A DNA stretch of 64,000 nt from DASYHS01 sp035998295 (GTDB taxonomy: Bacteria; Pseudomonadota; Alphaproteobacteria; Azospirillales; Azospirillaceae). The DNA lies in NCBI RefSeq assembly GCF_035998295.1, contig NZ_DASYHS010000068.1:1-64000 (forward strand). The letters run 5' to 3'. The notes beneath the pieces are model-generated. The model was not told the DNA's origin. It worked only from the letters and a program-made list of their open reading frames with translations, and did no database searches. The position numbers and the translations under genes were made by a program. Below, one piece after another: positions 1 to 12,932 of this stretch. The first letter of the stretch is position 1. Each line of letters begins with the position of its first letter.

Positions 1-1260
1 TCACATGTCCAGCAGCAGCCGGCGCGGGTCCTCGATGCCTTCCTTGACGCGGACCAGGAAGGTGACCGCCTCGCGGCCGTCGATGATGCGGTGGTCGTAG
101 CTCAGCGCCAGGTACATCATCGGCCGGATCTCGATCTTGCCGTTGACCGCGACCGGACGGTCCTGGGTCTTGTGCATGCCGAGGATGCCGGACTGCGGCG
201 GGTTCAGGATCGGGGTCGACATCAGCGAGCCGTAGACGCCGCCGTTCGAGATCGTGAAGGTGCCGCCGGTCAGCTCGTCCATCGACAGCTTGCCGTCGCG
301 GGCCTTGCGGCCGAGCTCGCCGATCGTCTTCTCGATGTCGGCGAAGCCCATCTGGTCGGCGTCGCGCACGACCGGCACCACCAGCCCCTGCGGCGTGCCG
401 ACCGCGACGCCGATGTCGTAGTAGTTCTTGTAGACGAGGTCGGTGCCCTCGATCTCGGCGTTGACAGCCGGGATCTCCTGCAGCGCCTGGATGCACGCCT
501 TCACGAAGAAGCTCATGAAGCCGAGCTTCACGCCGTGCTTCTTCTCGAACGCGTCCTTGTACTCGTTGCGCAGCGCCATGACGTTGGTCATGTCCACCTC
601 GTTGAAGGTGGTCAGCATGGCCGCCGTGTTCTGGGCTTCCTTCAGCCGCTCGGCGATGCGCTGGCGCAGCCGCGTCATGCGCACCCGCTCCTCGCGCTCG
701 GCCCGCTGGCGCGGGCCCGCCGGCTGCGCGGGCTTAGCCGCGGGGGCGGGCGCCGGCTTCGCCTCGGGCGCAGGGGCCGGCTTCGCCTCGGGCGCGGCGG
801 ACAGGTGCTTCAGCACGTCTTCCTTGGTCAGGCGCCCGTCCTTGCCGGTCGGGCGGATGGCCGAGGGATCGAGCCCGTTGTCGTCGACCAGCTTGCGCAC
901 CGCCGGCGACAGGACCTCGTGCCGCTGCTCGGCCGGCTGGGCCGGCGCCGGTTCGGGTGCCGGCTCGGGCTTGCGCGCCTCGGCCTTGGGACGCGGCGCC
1001 TCGCCGACATTGACCTGCGCGGCACCGTCGAAGATGCGGCCCAGCACGGCGCCGACCTCCACGTTCTCCCCCTCCTCGGCCAGGATCTCCGCGAGCGTGC
1101 CGGCCGTCGTCGCGTTCACCTCGAGCGTCACCTTGTCGGTCTCGAGCTCGACGAGCGGCTCGTCGACCTTGACGGCCTCGCCCACCTTCTTGAGCCAGCG
1201 GGCGATGGTCGCCTCGCTGACCGACTCGCCCAGGGTGGGAACCGTGATTTCCGTAGCCAT
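1..1260 (-). CDS. sucB: Dihydrolipoyllysine-residue succinyltransferase (E2 of 2-oxoglutarate dehydrogenase)
   Basis: E2 core of the 2-oxoglutarate dehydrogenase complex; it transfers the succinyl group from its lipoyl arm to CoA in the TCA cycle. The 419-residue protein has a lipoyl domain at about 1-75 with lysine in ETDKVTLEV, a Pro/Ala/Lys-rich linker, a peripheral E1/E3-binding segment near residues 115-155, and a C-terminal catalytic domain ending with the active-site motif DHRIIDGREAV. The length is normal. The stop codon lies at the very first bases of the window, so the gene is complete. It is the last visible gene of the mdh-sucCDAB operon, 56 bp after sucA. An lpd gene would be expected further downstream but lies outside the window. 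Confidence 0.97.
   Translation of the reverse strand: MATEITVPTLGESVSEATIARWLKKVGEAVKVDEPLVELETDKVTLEVNATTAGTLAEILAEEGENVEVGAVLGRIFDGAAQVNVGEAPRPKAEARKPEPAPEPAPAQPAEQRHEVLSPAVRKLVDDNGLDPSAIRPTGKDGRLTKEDVLKHLSAAPEAKPAPAPEAKPAPAPAAKPAQPAGPRQRAEREERVRMTRLRQRIAERLKEAQNTAAMLTTFNEVDMTNVMALRNEYKDAFEKKHGVKLGFMSFFVKACIQALQEIPAVNAEIEGTDLVYKNYYDIGVAVGTPQGLVVPVVRDADQMGFADIEKTIGELGRKARDGKLSMDELTGGTFTISNGGVYGSLMSTPILNPPQSGILGMHKTQDRPVAVNGKIEIRPMMYLALSYDHRIIDGREAVTFLVRVKEGIEDPRRLLLDM
752..795. repeat. 24-bp tandem repeat in the sucB linker
   Basis: A 24-bp unit beginning gccggcttcgcctcgggcgc is repeated almost twice in register. It encodes a repeated Pro-Glu-Ala-Lys-Pro-Ala-Pro-Ala octapeptide in the flexible linker between the lipoyl and binding domains. 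Such linkers vary in length between species, so this is probably neutral. Confidence 0.8.
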
Positions 1261-1316
1261 GCCAGCTTGCCTTCTTCCTTAGATCGCCGGGTGGGGCGCG
1301 GGTGTTCTCTCGGGGG

Positions 1317-4217
<2,901 letters not shown>

Positions 4218-4292
4218 GATTTCGACGCGGGCGTTGTCGCCCGCGCCCTCTCGGTGCGTATGGGGTTGACGTCCTCAGGTGGAAAGCCGGCA

Positions 4293-5168
<876 letters not shown>

Positions 5169-5169
5169 T

Positions 5170-6366
<1,197 letters not shown>

Positions 6367-6487
6367 GGGGCATCCGTCTTTTCTGATGACCTTCGTCCGG
6401 TGGGCCGCCCGGCGGGTGGTCCGCGATGGGTCCCCGCGCGCGCCGCTACTGTAGCACCCCGGGGACCGCTATCAACCGGCGTGGCTC

Positions 6488-6510
6488 GGCCGGCCCTGGC
6501 CCGGCCGGCC
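6488..6510 (-). other. Strong GC hairpin in the mdh-sucC gap
   Basis: Two identical self-complementary arms, ggccggcc, flank the 7-nt spacer ctggccc just downstream of the mdh stop codon. In the transcript this would fold into a very stable stem. There is no U-run after it on the minus strand, so it does not look like a simple terminator. It may be an attenuator or a 3'-end-stabilising structure that sets the ratio of mdh to suc message. Confidence 0.5.
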
Positions 6511-6515
6511 GCGCG

Positions 6516-7484
6516 TCAGCCGGCAGCCTTGTCCGCGTCCATCTTCTTGACGACGTCGACGAGGGTCCGGACGGCGTTGACCGAGTGGTCGAACATCTTC
6601 TTCTCCTCGGCGTCCATCTCGATCTCGATGATCCGCTCGACGCCGCCGGCGCCGATCACGACCGGCACGCCGACATAGAGGCCGTCGACCCCGTACTGGC
6701 CGGTCAGGAAGGCCGCGCAGGGCAGGACGCGCTTCTTGTCCTTGAGATAGCTCTCGGCCATCGAGATCGCCGAGGACGCGGGGGCGTAGAAGGCCGAGCC
6801 GGTCTTCAGCAGCTTCACGATCTCCGCGCCGCCGTCGCGGGTGCGCTGCACGATCGCGTCGAGCCGCTCCTGCGTGGTCCAGCCCATCTTCACGAGATCG
6901 GGCAGCGGGATGCCGGCGACCGTCGAGTAGCGCACCAGCGGCACCATGGTGTCGCCGTGCCCGCCGAGCACGAAGGCGGTCACGTCCTCGACCGAAACCT
7001 TGAACTCGTCGGCCAGGAAATGGCGGAAGCGCGCGCTGTCGAGCACGCCGGCCATGCCGACCACGCGTTCCGCCGGCAGGCCCGAGGCCTCCTGCATCAC
7101 CCACACCATCACGTCGAGCGGGTTGGTGATCACGATCACGAAGGCGTTCGGGCAGTACTTGCGGATGTTCTCGCCGACCGAGCGGACGACGCCGGTGTTG
7201 ATGCCGATCAGGTCGTCGCGGCTCATGCCGGGCTTGCGCGGCACGCCGGCCGTCACGATCACGACGTCGGCGCCCTCGATCACGGAGTAGTCGCTGCCGC
7301 CCTTCAGCACGGCGTCGAAGCCCTCGACCGGGGCGGCCTGCGCGATGTCGAGCGCCTTGCCCTCCGGGATGCCCTCGGCGATGTCGAACAGGACGATGTC
7401 GCCCAGCTCCCTCAAGCCTGCGAGCAGGGCCAGCGTGCCACCGATCTGGCCGGCGCCGACGAGCGCGATTTTCTTGCGTGCCAT
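6516..7484 (-). CDS. mdh: Malate dehydrogenase
   Basis: NAD-dependent oxidation of malate to oxaloacetate in the TCA cycle; a lactate/malate dehydrogenase-type enzyme of 322 residues. It begins MARKKIALVGAGQIGGTLA with the Rossmann GxGxxG. It carries the substrate-binding arginines around TAGVPRKPGMSRDDL, ITNPLDVMVW, and the catalytic histidine in GGHGDTMVPLVRYS. The reading frame is open further upstream, but this ATG begins the conserved domain and is preceded by a ggggaa ribosome-binding site. It is the first gene of the mdh-sucCDAB operon and is divergent from the small secreted protein gene at 7706. Confidence 0.97.
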   Translation of the reverse strand: MARKKIALVGAGQIGGTLALLAGLRELGDIVLFDIAEGIPEGKALDIAQAAPVEGFDAVLKGGSDYSVIEGADVVIVTAGVPRKPGMSRDDLIGINTGVVRSVGENIRKYCPNAFVIVITNPLDVMVWVMQEASGLPAERVVGMAGVLDSARFRHFLADEFKVSVEDVTAFVLGGHGDTMVPLVRYSTVAGIPLPDLVKMGWTTQERLDAIVQRTRDGGAEIVKLLKTGSAFYAPASSAISMAESYLKDKKRVLPCAAFLTGQYGVDGLYVGVPVVIGAGGVERIIEIEMDAEEKKMFDHSVNAVRTLVDVVKKMDADKAAG

Positions 7485-7705
7485 GAACGTTCCCCAGGTA
7501 TTGCCGAGCTGATTGACGAGGGGTGAAGGGCCGGCGCCGAGGTCGGGCCGGACGGCCCCCAATCCGCGCGGGTTCGTACCCCGAATCGTATGCGAGGGCA
7601 AGGGGAACCGGGCGCCCGCCACCCCCGCGGCACCTCCGGCGGGGGAACGAGGCCGCCATCCGCGACGTTGTCGGTGCACCCGAACCCATTCCGGAGGCGG
7701 AAAGA

Positions 7706-8071
7706 ATGAAGCCCGTCACCCTGCTGGCCCTCCTGCTGGCGATGCTGCTGGTGCCGGTGTTGCCGGCCGGCCCCGCGGCCGCACAATCGAGTATGCAGAC
7801 GGCGAGTATGCAGACGGCGAGTATGCAGACAGCGAGTATGCAGACCGGCGCGCCGGCCGCGGCTCCGACCGGCGCCGCCCGCCTCGCCTGCTGGGCGAAC
7901 CTGACCCGGCTCAAGGTCTCGATCCCGGCGTGGGAGGAGGCGGAGCCCTGGCCGATCCAGCTTCTCGGCCTCGGGACGTCGGCGACCCAGGCCGACCTTG
8001 CGGACCGCGCCTACTGCGCCGCCCTGCTCGACGAGGTCGTGGTGAGCTTCGGAGCGGCCGGAGCGGAATGA
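7706..8071 (+). CDS. Small secreted protein with SMQTA tandem repeats, unknown function
   Basis: I do not recognise this protein. The 121-residue product has a clear Sec signal peptide (a charged start, a Leu-rich core about residues 4-20, and cleavage after AAA near residue 26). The mature protein opens with four SMQTA/SMQTG pentapeptides encoded by 15-bp tandem repeats, followed by an Ala/Pro stretch. The C-terminal part, about 60-121, contains two cysteines (CWANLTRLKV and AYCAALLDEV), which could form a disulfide. The ATG is chosen because it starts the signal peptide and follows ggaggcgg. The last 61 bp overlap the 3' end of the opposing sensor kinase gene. Confidence 0.7.
   Translation: MKPVTLLALLLAMLLVPVLPAGPAAAQSSMQTASMQTASMQTASMQTGAPAAAPTGAARLACWANLTRLKVSIPAWEEAEPWPIQLLGLGTSATQADLADRAYCAALLDEVVVSFGAAGAE
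7790..7846. repeat. Four copies of a 15-bp in-frame repeat
   Basis: The unit agtatgcagacggcg occurs about four times head to tail, with one a/g change in the third copy and divergence in the fourth. Because 15 is a multiple of three, copy-number changes would alter the number of SMQTA pentapeptides at the N-terminus of the mature secreted protein without breaking the frame. Confidence 0.9.
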
Positions 8072-9741
8072 TTCGCCGCCTCGTGCGGCAGGACGATCTC
8101 GAACGCCGTGCCGGGCTCCAGGCTCTCGGCCCGCAGCTTCCCGCCCAGGGCGTCGACCAGCATGCGCACGATGCGCATGCCCAGATTGCCCTCGGCATGC
8201 ACATCGAAGCCGGGCGGCAACCCGGTGCCGGCATCGGCGATGCGCAGCGTCAGCCCGCCCCCCTCGTCCCGGAGCAGGACCCGGACCGGTCCCCCGGTAA
8301 CTGACCCCGTGGCCGGATAAGCGTGCTTCAGGGCGTTGGTCACGAGCTCGTTCACGACCAGGCCGACGGAAAGCGCGGCGTCGTTGGACAGCCGGGCCGC
8401 CGGCGCCCCGCAGACGAACTCGACCGGCGCCCGCGTCGCCTCGGCGAGGCCGCGCACGAGATGGTCGAGATACTCCGCCAGCTCGACCCCATCCGACCCT
8501 TCTCCCCGTTGCAGGCTCCGGTGCAGGAGGGCTACCGCCTCGACCCGCCCGCGCGCCTCGGCGAGCTGGGCGCGCACGGTCGCGTTCCGGGTCAGGCCCG
8601 CCTGCAGATCCAGAAGGTTGCCGACGAGCTGGAGCGAATTCTTGACCCGATGGTCGATTTCCCGGATCAGCAGCTCCTTCTGGTCGAGCAGGGTGTCCTT
8701 CTCGGTCAGCAGAAGGGCGAGCCGTTCGCGGTAGCGGTCCTCGACCGCCGCCCAGGCGAGCCAGCGCCGCGCGCCCAGGGCGAGCGCCAGCAGCGCCACG
8801 CCACCGCCGAGGACATAGGGCAGCAGACCGTCGATCCAGGCGTCGACGACCCCGGCCACGGGCGTGCCGACGATGGCGTAGTAGGGATAGGCGCCGACCC
8901 GCCGCACCTTCACCAGGTGGCGGACGCGGTCGGGCAGGACGGCGCGCAGGCCGTAGCCGGCCGCGGCCGGTTCCAGGACCGCGACGACGTCGGGCGCCAG
9001 GGTCTCGCCGGGGTCGGGCCCACCCGGGCGGCCCGGTTCGCGCAGGATCACCCGTCCGTCGGCATGCGCCCAGATGAAGGTCGTGCCCTCGGCGAGCGCG
9101 TGCCCACTGTAGGTGCTGCCGACGATGCCGGGCTCGAACGAGACCGCCGCCACGCCGTCGAACCCCCCGGCCGCGTCCGGCACGCGCCGGCTCATCGTGA
9201 ACATCGGCGTCGTATCGTGCAGGTCGCGCAACAGCCCGGAGATGTGGAGGCCGCTCTTGCCGTCCCGGTGCCGGCCGAAATAGCCCCGGCCGGCGACGTT
9301 CAGGTCGACCGGCCCCTCGATGCTGGTCGCGCGGACGTCGCCCCGCGCGTCGAAGAGATGGAGCCGGAAGCTCTCTGGCAGCAACGCGCGGAGATGCCGC
9401 AGTTCCGCGCCGGCCCCGACCCGGGCATCCGGATCGTCCCAGTCGGTTTCGCGGGCCAGATCGACCATCTGGACGAGCAACAGGTCGGCGGAGTGGACGA
9501 GCCGCTCGATGTCGCGCGCCATCAGGGCGACGTCCGCCTCCGTCCGGGCCAGGTGGCGCTCGAAGGTGAGATGATATCCGCGCCACGCCAGTACCGCCGC
9601 CAGCCCGCCCAGGACCGCGATCGAGGCGATCAGGGCCATGCGCAGATGGTCGCGCAGACGGCTCCTTCGTACCGCCCGGCCGCCACCGCCGTCCAAGGAC
9701 CCAGCCATCGCGTTCGTCATCTCCGCCAGGCGGCAATCCAT
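8011..9741 (-). CDS. Membrane sensor histidine kinase, HisKA_2 type
   Basis: Predicted inner-membrane two-component sensor. Of 576 residues, one membrane segment lies near 34-53 and a second near 306-325, bounding a periplasmic region of about 250 residues that resembles a Cache/dCache sensor. The cytoplasmic part holds the H-box EIDHRVKNSLQL with the phosphorylatable His about residue 364. It is followed by an HATPase domain with the N-box VNELVTNALKHAY and G-box GTGLPPGFD. No response regulator lies next to it. The 3' end overlaps the convergent secreted protein gene by 61 bp. A second in-frame Met a few codons in (MTNAMAGS) is an alternative start. Confidence 0.88.
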   Translation of the reverse strand: MDCRLAEMTNAMAGSLDGGGGRAVRRSRLRDHLRMALIASIAVLGGLAAVLAWRGYHLTFERHLARTEADVALMARDIERLVHSADLLLVQMVDLARETDWDDPDARVGAGAELRHLRALLPESFRLHLFDARGDVRATSIEGPVDLNVAGRGYFGRHRDGKSGLHISGLLRDLHDTTPMFTMSRRVPDAAGGFDGVAAVSFEPGIVGSTYSGHALAEGTTFIWAHADGRVILREPGRPGGPDPGETLAPDVVAVLEPAAAGYGLRAVLPDRVRHLVKVRRVGAYPYYAIVGTPVAGVVDAWIDGLLPYVLGGGVALLALALGARRWLAWAAVEDRYRERLALLLTEKDTLLDQKELLIREIDHRVKNSLQLVGNLLDLQAGLTRNATVRAQLAEARGRVEAVALLHRSLQRGEGSDGVELAEYLDHLVRGLAEATRAPVEFVCGAPAARLSNDAALSVGLVVNELVTNALKHAYPATGSVTGGPVRVLLRDEGGGLTLRIADAGTGLPPGFDVHAEGNLGMRIVRMLVDALGGKLRAESLEPGTAFEIVLPHEAANHSAPAAPKLTTTSSSRAAQ

Positions 9742-9919
9742 GGCATTCTAGAGATCCCGGCCCGCCGACCGTGAGCGCAAAAAATACCCGCGTATTCCCG
9801 ATCGATTGGGATGCGGCTCCCGGCCGCGCCGCCGGGGGCCACCACCGCCGGCGGCATCGGTGCTATGATGCCCGGTGCCGTCCCGGACGGACGGCGCCCA
9901 CGACGGGGAGACGGGGATC

Positions 9920-11422
9920 GTGCCTTTCGCGTTCGACGTGCTGCCGATGGCCTTGGGAGCGCTGCTCGGAGCGGTTGCCGTGGGGCTGGCCTGGCTGGTC
10001 GCGGGCCCGGACCGGGGCGCCGACCGCCAGCGGCTGCTGGCGGAGCTCGACTTCGCCGAGCGCCAGCTCGACGACCTGCGCGAGGAGCTCGGCGTGCGCG
10101 ACCGGCTCCTGGCCGACCTGAACCGGGCGGTCACGGCCGAGACCGAGCGGCGGTCCGGCGCGGAGGAACGCGCGCGCCGCGCCGCCGAGACGGAACGCGA
10201 GCTGGAGGGTGCCCGCACGGAGACTACCCGCCTGGGCGCGCGCGTCGCGGAGATGACGGCGCTGCTCGACCGGGAACGGAGCCTGGGCGTGGAGCGCCTG
10301 GCCCTGCTCGAGCAGGCGGAGACCCGGCTGGCCGATGCCTTCAAGGCGCTTTCGGCCGAAGCGCTCCAGCGCAACAACCAGAACTTCCTGGAGCTCGCGA
10401 AGGCGACGCTCGGCACTTTCCAGGAGGGAGCCCGCGGCGACATGGACAAGCGCCAGCAGGCGATTGCGGAGATGATCGCGCCGGTGCGCCGGTCGCTGGA
10501 CGAGGTCGACCGCCAGATCCAGCAGATAGAGAAGGAGCGGGCCGGCGCCTACGAGGGCCTGAAGCAGCAGGTGTCGTCGCTGATGGAGACGCAGCGGGAG
10601 CTGCGCCTGGAGACGTCCAACCTCGTGCGCGCGCTGCGCTCGCCGATCGCCCGGGGCCGGTGGGGCGAGATTCAGCTCCGCCGGGTCGTCGAGCTGGCGG
10701 GCATGCTCGACCATTGCGACTTCCGCGAACAGGCGAGCGTCGACACCGAGACCGGGCGCCTGCGGCCGGACATGATCGTCAGCCTGCCCGGCGCCAAGAC
10801 GATCGTGGTCGATTCCAAGGCGCCGGTGGAGGCCTATCTGGACGCGGTCGGCGCCACGGACGACACGGTGCGGCGGGACGCCATGGTCCGCCACGCCCGC
10901 CACGTCCGCGAGCACCTGAAGCAGCTCGGCGCCAAGGCCTACTGGGACCAGTTCCGCGACAGCCCGGAGTTCGTCGTGCTGTTCCTGCCCGGCGAGAACT
11001 TCTTCAGCGCAGCGCTGGAGCACGACCCGGCGCTGATCGAGGCCGGCATCGACAACGGCGTCATCCTCGCCACGCCGACCACCCTGATCGCGCTGCTGCG
11101 CGCCGTCGCCTATGGCTGGCGCCAGGAAAAGCTCGCGCACAACGCCCACGAGATCAGCGCGCTCGGCGCCGAGCTGTACAAGCGGCTCGCGGACCTCGGC
11201 GGCCACATGGACCGCCTGGGCTCGCGCCTCGCCGAGGCGGTCGGCTCCTACAACCGCGCGGTCGGCACGCTGGAGAGCCGGGTACTGGTGAGCGCGCGGC
11301 GCTTCCGCGACCTTCACGCCACCCCTGGCGGCGCCGAGATGCCGGAACCGGCCCAGGTCGACCAGGCCCCCCGGCTGCTGCAGTCGCCGGAGCTGCGGCC
11401 CGTCCCCGAACCGGCGGATTGA
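9920..11422 (+). CDS. rmuC: DNA recombination protein RmuC homolog
   Basis: RmuC-family protein, linked in E. coli to limiting inversion at inverted repeats; the C-terminal core is nuclease-like. The roughly 500-residue protein has one N-terminal membrane segment (MALGALLGAVAVGLAWLVAG). A long coiled coil rich in Glu/Arg/Leu follows, then the RmuC core with RGRWGEIQLRRVVELAGM, DMIVSLPGAKTIVVDSKAP and EFVVLFLPGENF. I prefer the GTG at 9920, which follows gggga/cgggg. An in-frame GTG at 9875 would add 15 residues. It is divergent from the sensor kinase gene. Confidence 0.93.
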   Translation: MPFAFDVLPMALGALLGAVAVGLAWLVAGPDRGADRQRLLAELDFAERQLDDLREELGVRDRLLADLNRAVTAETERRSGAEERARRAAETERELEGARTETTRLGARVAEMTALLDRERSLGVERLALLEQAETRLADAFKALSAEALQRNNQNFLELAKATLGTFQEGARGDMDKRQQAIAEMIAPVRRSLDEVDRQIQQIEKERAGAYEGLKQQVSSLMETQRELRLETSNLVRALRSPIARGRWGEIQLRRVVELAGMLDHCDFREQASVDTETGRLRPDMIVSLPGAKTIVVDSKAPVEAYLDAVGATDDTVRRDAMVRHARHVREHLKQLGAKAYWDQFRDSPEFVVLFLPGENFFSAALEHDPALIEAGIDNGVILATPTTLIALLRAVAYGWRQEKLAHNAHEISALGAELYKRLADLGGHMDRLGSRLAEAVGSYNRAVGTLESRVLVSARRFRDLHATPGGAEMPEPAQVDQAPRLLQSPELRPVPEPAD

Positions 11423-11539
11423 CCTCCCGGGTCCGGAGGTGCCGCCGGCACCCGAACGGCACCGCTTGACGGGCGGCGCCGCAATCCATATCTGGTCAGG
11501 TCCGAACAGAAACTGTCCGACCCCGGCCGACGGCATCCC

Positions 11540-12052
11540 ATGGCGACCCTCCCGATCCTGATCGCACCCGACCCGCTCCTCAAGCGGAAGGCACAGCCCG
11601 TGGAGCGGGTGGACGAGCATGTCCGCAAGCTGATGGAGGACATGCTCGAGACGATGTACGCGGCGCCGGGGATCGGCCTCGCCGCCCCTCAGGTCGGCGT
11701 GCTCGATCGCATCATCGTCGTGGACGTCGCCGACAAGGGCGAGCCGCCGGCGCCGCTGCGCCTCGCCAACCCGGAAATCCTCTGGTTCTCGGAGGAACTG
11801 GCCCAGTCCAACGAGGGCTGCCTGTCCCTGCCCGAGCACTACGCCGACGTCGTCCGGCCGCGCGCCGTCCGCGTGCGCTATCTCGACGAGACCGGCGAGA
11901 GCCGCGAGATCGAGGCGGATGGCCTGCTCGCGACCTGCCTGCAGCACGAGATCGACCATCTCGACGGCGTGCTGTTCGTGGACCACCTGTCGATGCTCAA
12001 GCGCAACATGATCATGCGCAAGCTCCAGAAGCAGAAGAAGGTCAATGCCTGA
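11540..12052 (+). CDS. def: Peptide deformylase
   Basis: Metalloenzyme that removes the formyl group from the N-terminal methionine of new proteins. The 170-residue protein has all three motifs: GIGLAAPQVG (44-53), EGCLSLP with metal ligand Cys94, and QHEIDHLDG with ligands His136 and His140 and catalytic Glu137. It overlaps the following methyltransferase gene by 8 bp. Two genes downstream is fmt, which adds the formyl group that Def removes, so this is the familiar def-fmt pairing with a methyltransferase in between. Confidence 0.98.
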   Translation: MATLPILIAPDPLLKRKAQPVERVDEHVRKLMEDMLETMYAAPGIGLAAPQVGVLDRIIVVDVADKGEPPAPLRLANPEILWFSEELAQSNEGCLSLPEHYADVVRPRAVRVRYLDETGESREIEADGLLATCLQHEIDHLDGVLFVDHLSMLKRNMIMRKLQKQKKVNA

Positions 12053-12881
12053 CCGCGGCGCCGGACGCCGCGTCGCCACCTCGCCGCAGCACGAGCGGAT
12101 CTTCTCGGTCCCCCGCTATTACGACGTCGCCTTCGGCTACCGCGACTTCGTCGCCGAATGCGACTTCCTGTGCGAGACGGCCGCCCGCAGGCTGGGCCGC
12201 GCGCCCACCTCGGCGGTGGAACTCGCCGCCGGCCCCGCCAACCATGCGGTCGAGCTGGCGCGTCGCGGGATCGCCGCCCATGCGCTCGACCGCGAGCCGG
12301 AGATGGTCCGCTACGGCTGCGACAAGGCCGCGGCGGCCGGCGTCGCGCTCGACTACCGCCTGGGAGACATCACCGGGCTGGCGCCCTGGTCCGGGATCGA
12401 CGTCGCGCTGCTGCTGCTGGGATCGGCCGGCAGCCTGCTGACGCTCGACGACGGCCTCGCCTGCCTGACGGCGACGGCCGCCTCCCTCGCTCCCGACGGC
12501 CTGCTGTTCCTGGAGCTGCCGCATCCCCGCAGCCTGTTCGGCGACGACGAGGGCACGGAAGCCGGCTGGGAAGTGACCGGAGACGGCCTGCGGGTGCGCG
12601 TGCGCTGGGGCGCCGAGGACGACCGCTTCGACCCCGTCGGCCAGGTCGGCGAGGTCACGACGACCTTGACGGTGTGGGACCAGGGCCGCAAGAAGGTGAT
12701 CCGCGACCGCGCGCTGCAGCGGCGCTGGACCGCCCAGGACCTGATCGCCCTCGCCCGGCTGAGCGGACGCTTCGAGATCGTCGCCTGGTACGGCGCCCTC
12801 GACGCCGCGATCCCGATCGACGACGCGGAGCAGGCCTGGCGCATGGTCCTGGCGATGCAGCGCACCGCGCCGCCCCGATGA
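12045..12881 (+). CDS. Class I SAM-dependent methyltransferase
   Basis: Predicted S-adenosylmethionine-dependent methyltransferase of 278 residues; the substrate is unknown. The motif I region is SAVELAAGPANHAVELARRG, with the acidic motif II at HALDREPEMV and DITGLAPW around the adenine-binding loop. The start ATG lies inside the end of def (ATGCCTGA), so the two are translationally coupled. The stop codon is the first of four 14-bp ATGA repeats leading to fmt. Its place between def and fmt hints at a translation-related role, but this is only context. Confidence 0.8.
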   Translation: MPDRGAGRRVATSPQHERIFSVPRYYDVAFGYRDFVAECDFLCETAARRLGRAPTSAVELAAGPANHAVELARRGIAAHALDREPEMVRYGCDKAAAAGVALDYRLGDITGLAPWSGIDVALLLLGSAGSLLTLDDGLACLTATAASLAPDGLLFLELPHPRSLFGDDEGTEAGWEVTGDGLRVRVRWGAEDDRFDPVGQVGEVTTTLTVWDQGRKKVIRDRALQRRWTAQDLIALARLSGRFEIVAWYGALDAAIPIDDAEQAWRMVLAMQRTAPPR

Positions 12882-12932
12882 CCGGCCCGAGATGACCTGC
12901 CCGAGATGAGCCGCCCGACATGACCCGCCTGC
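12877..12932 (+). repeat. Four 14-bp ATGA-junction repeats forming a mini-cistron relay before fmt
   Basis: Four copies of a unit like gatgaccggcccga run from the methyltransferase stop to the fmt start. Each unit carries an overlapping ATGA. The result is three five-codon reading frames (12878-12895, 12892-12909, 12906-12923; peptides MTGPR, MTCPR, MSRPT). Each starts on the stop of the one before; the last stops on the fmt start codon at 12920. The 14-bp period (3n+2) preserves the overlap at every step. It was probably made by tandem duplication of an original methyltransferase/fmt ATGA overlap. Confidence 0.9.
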
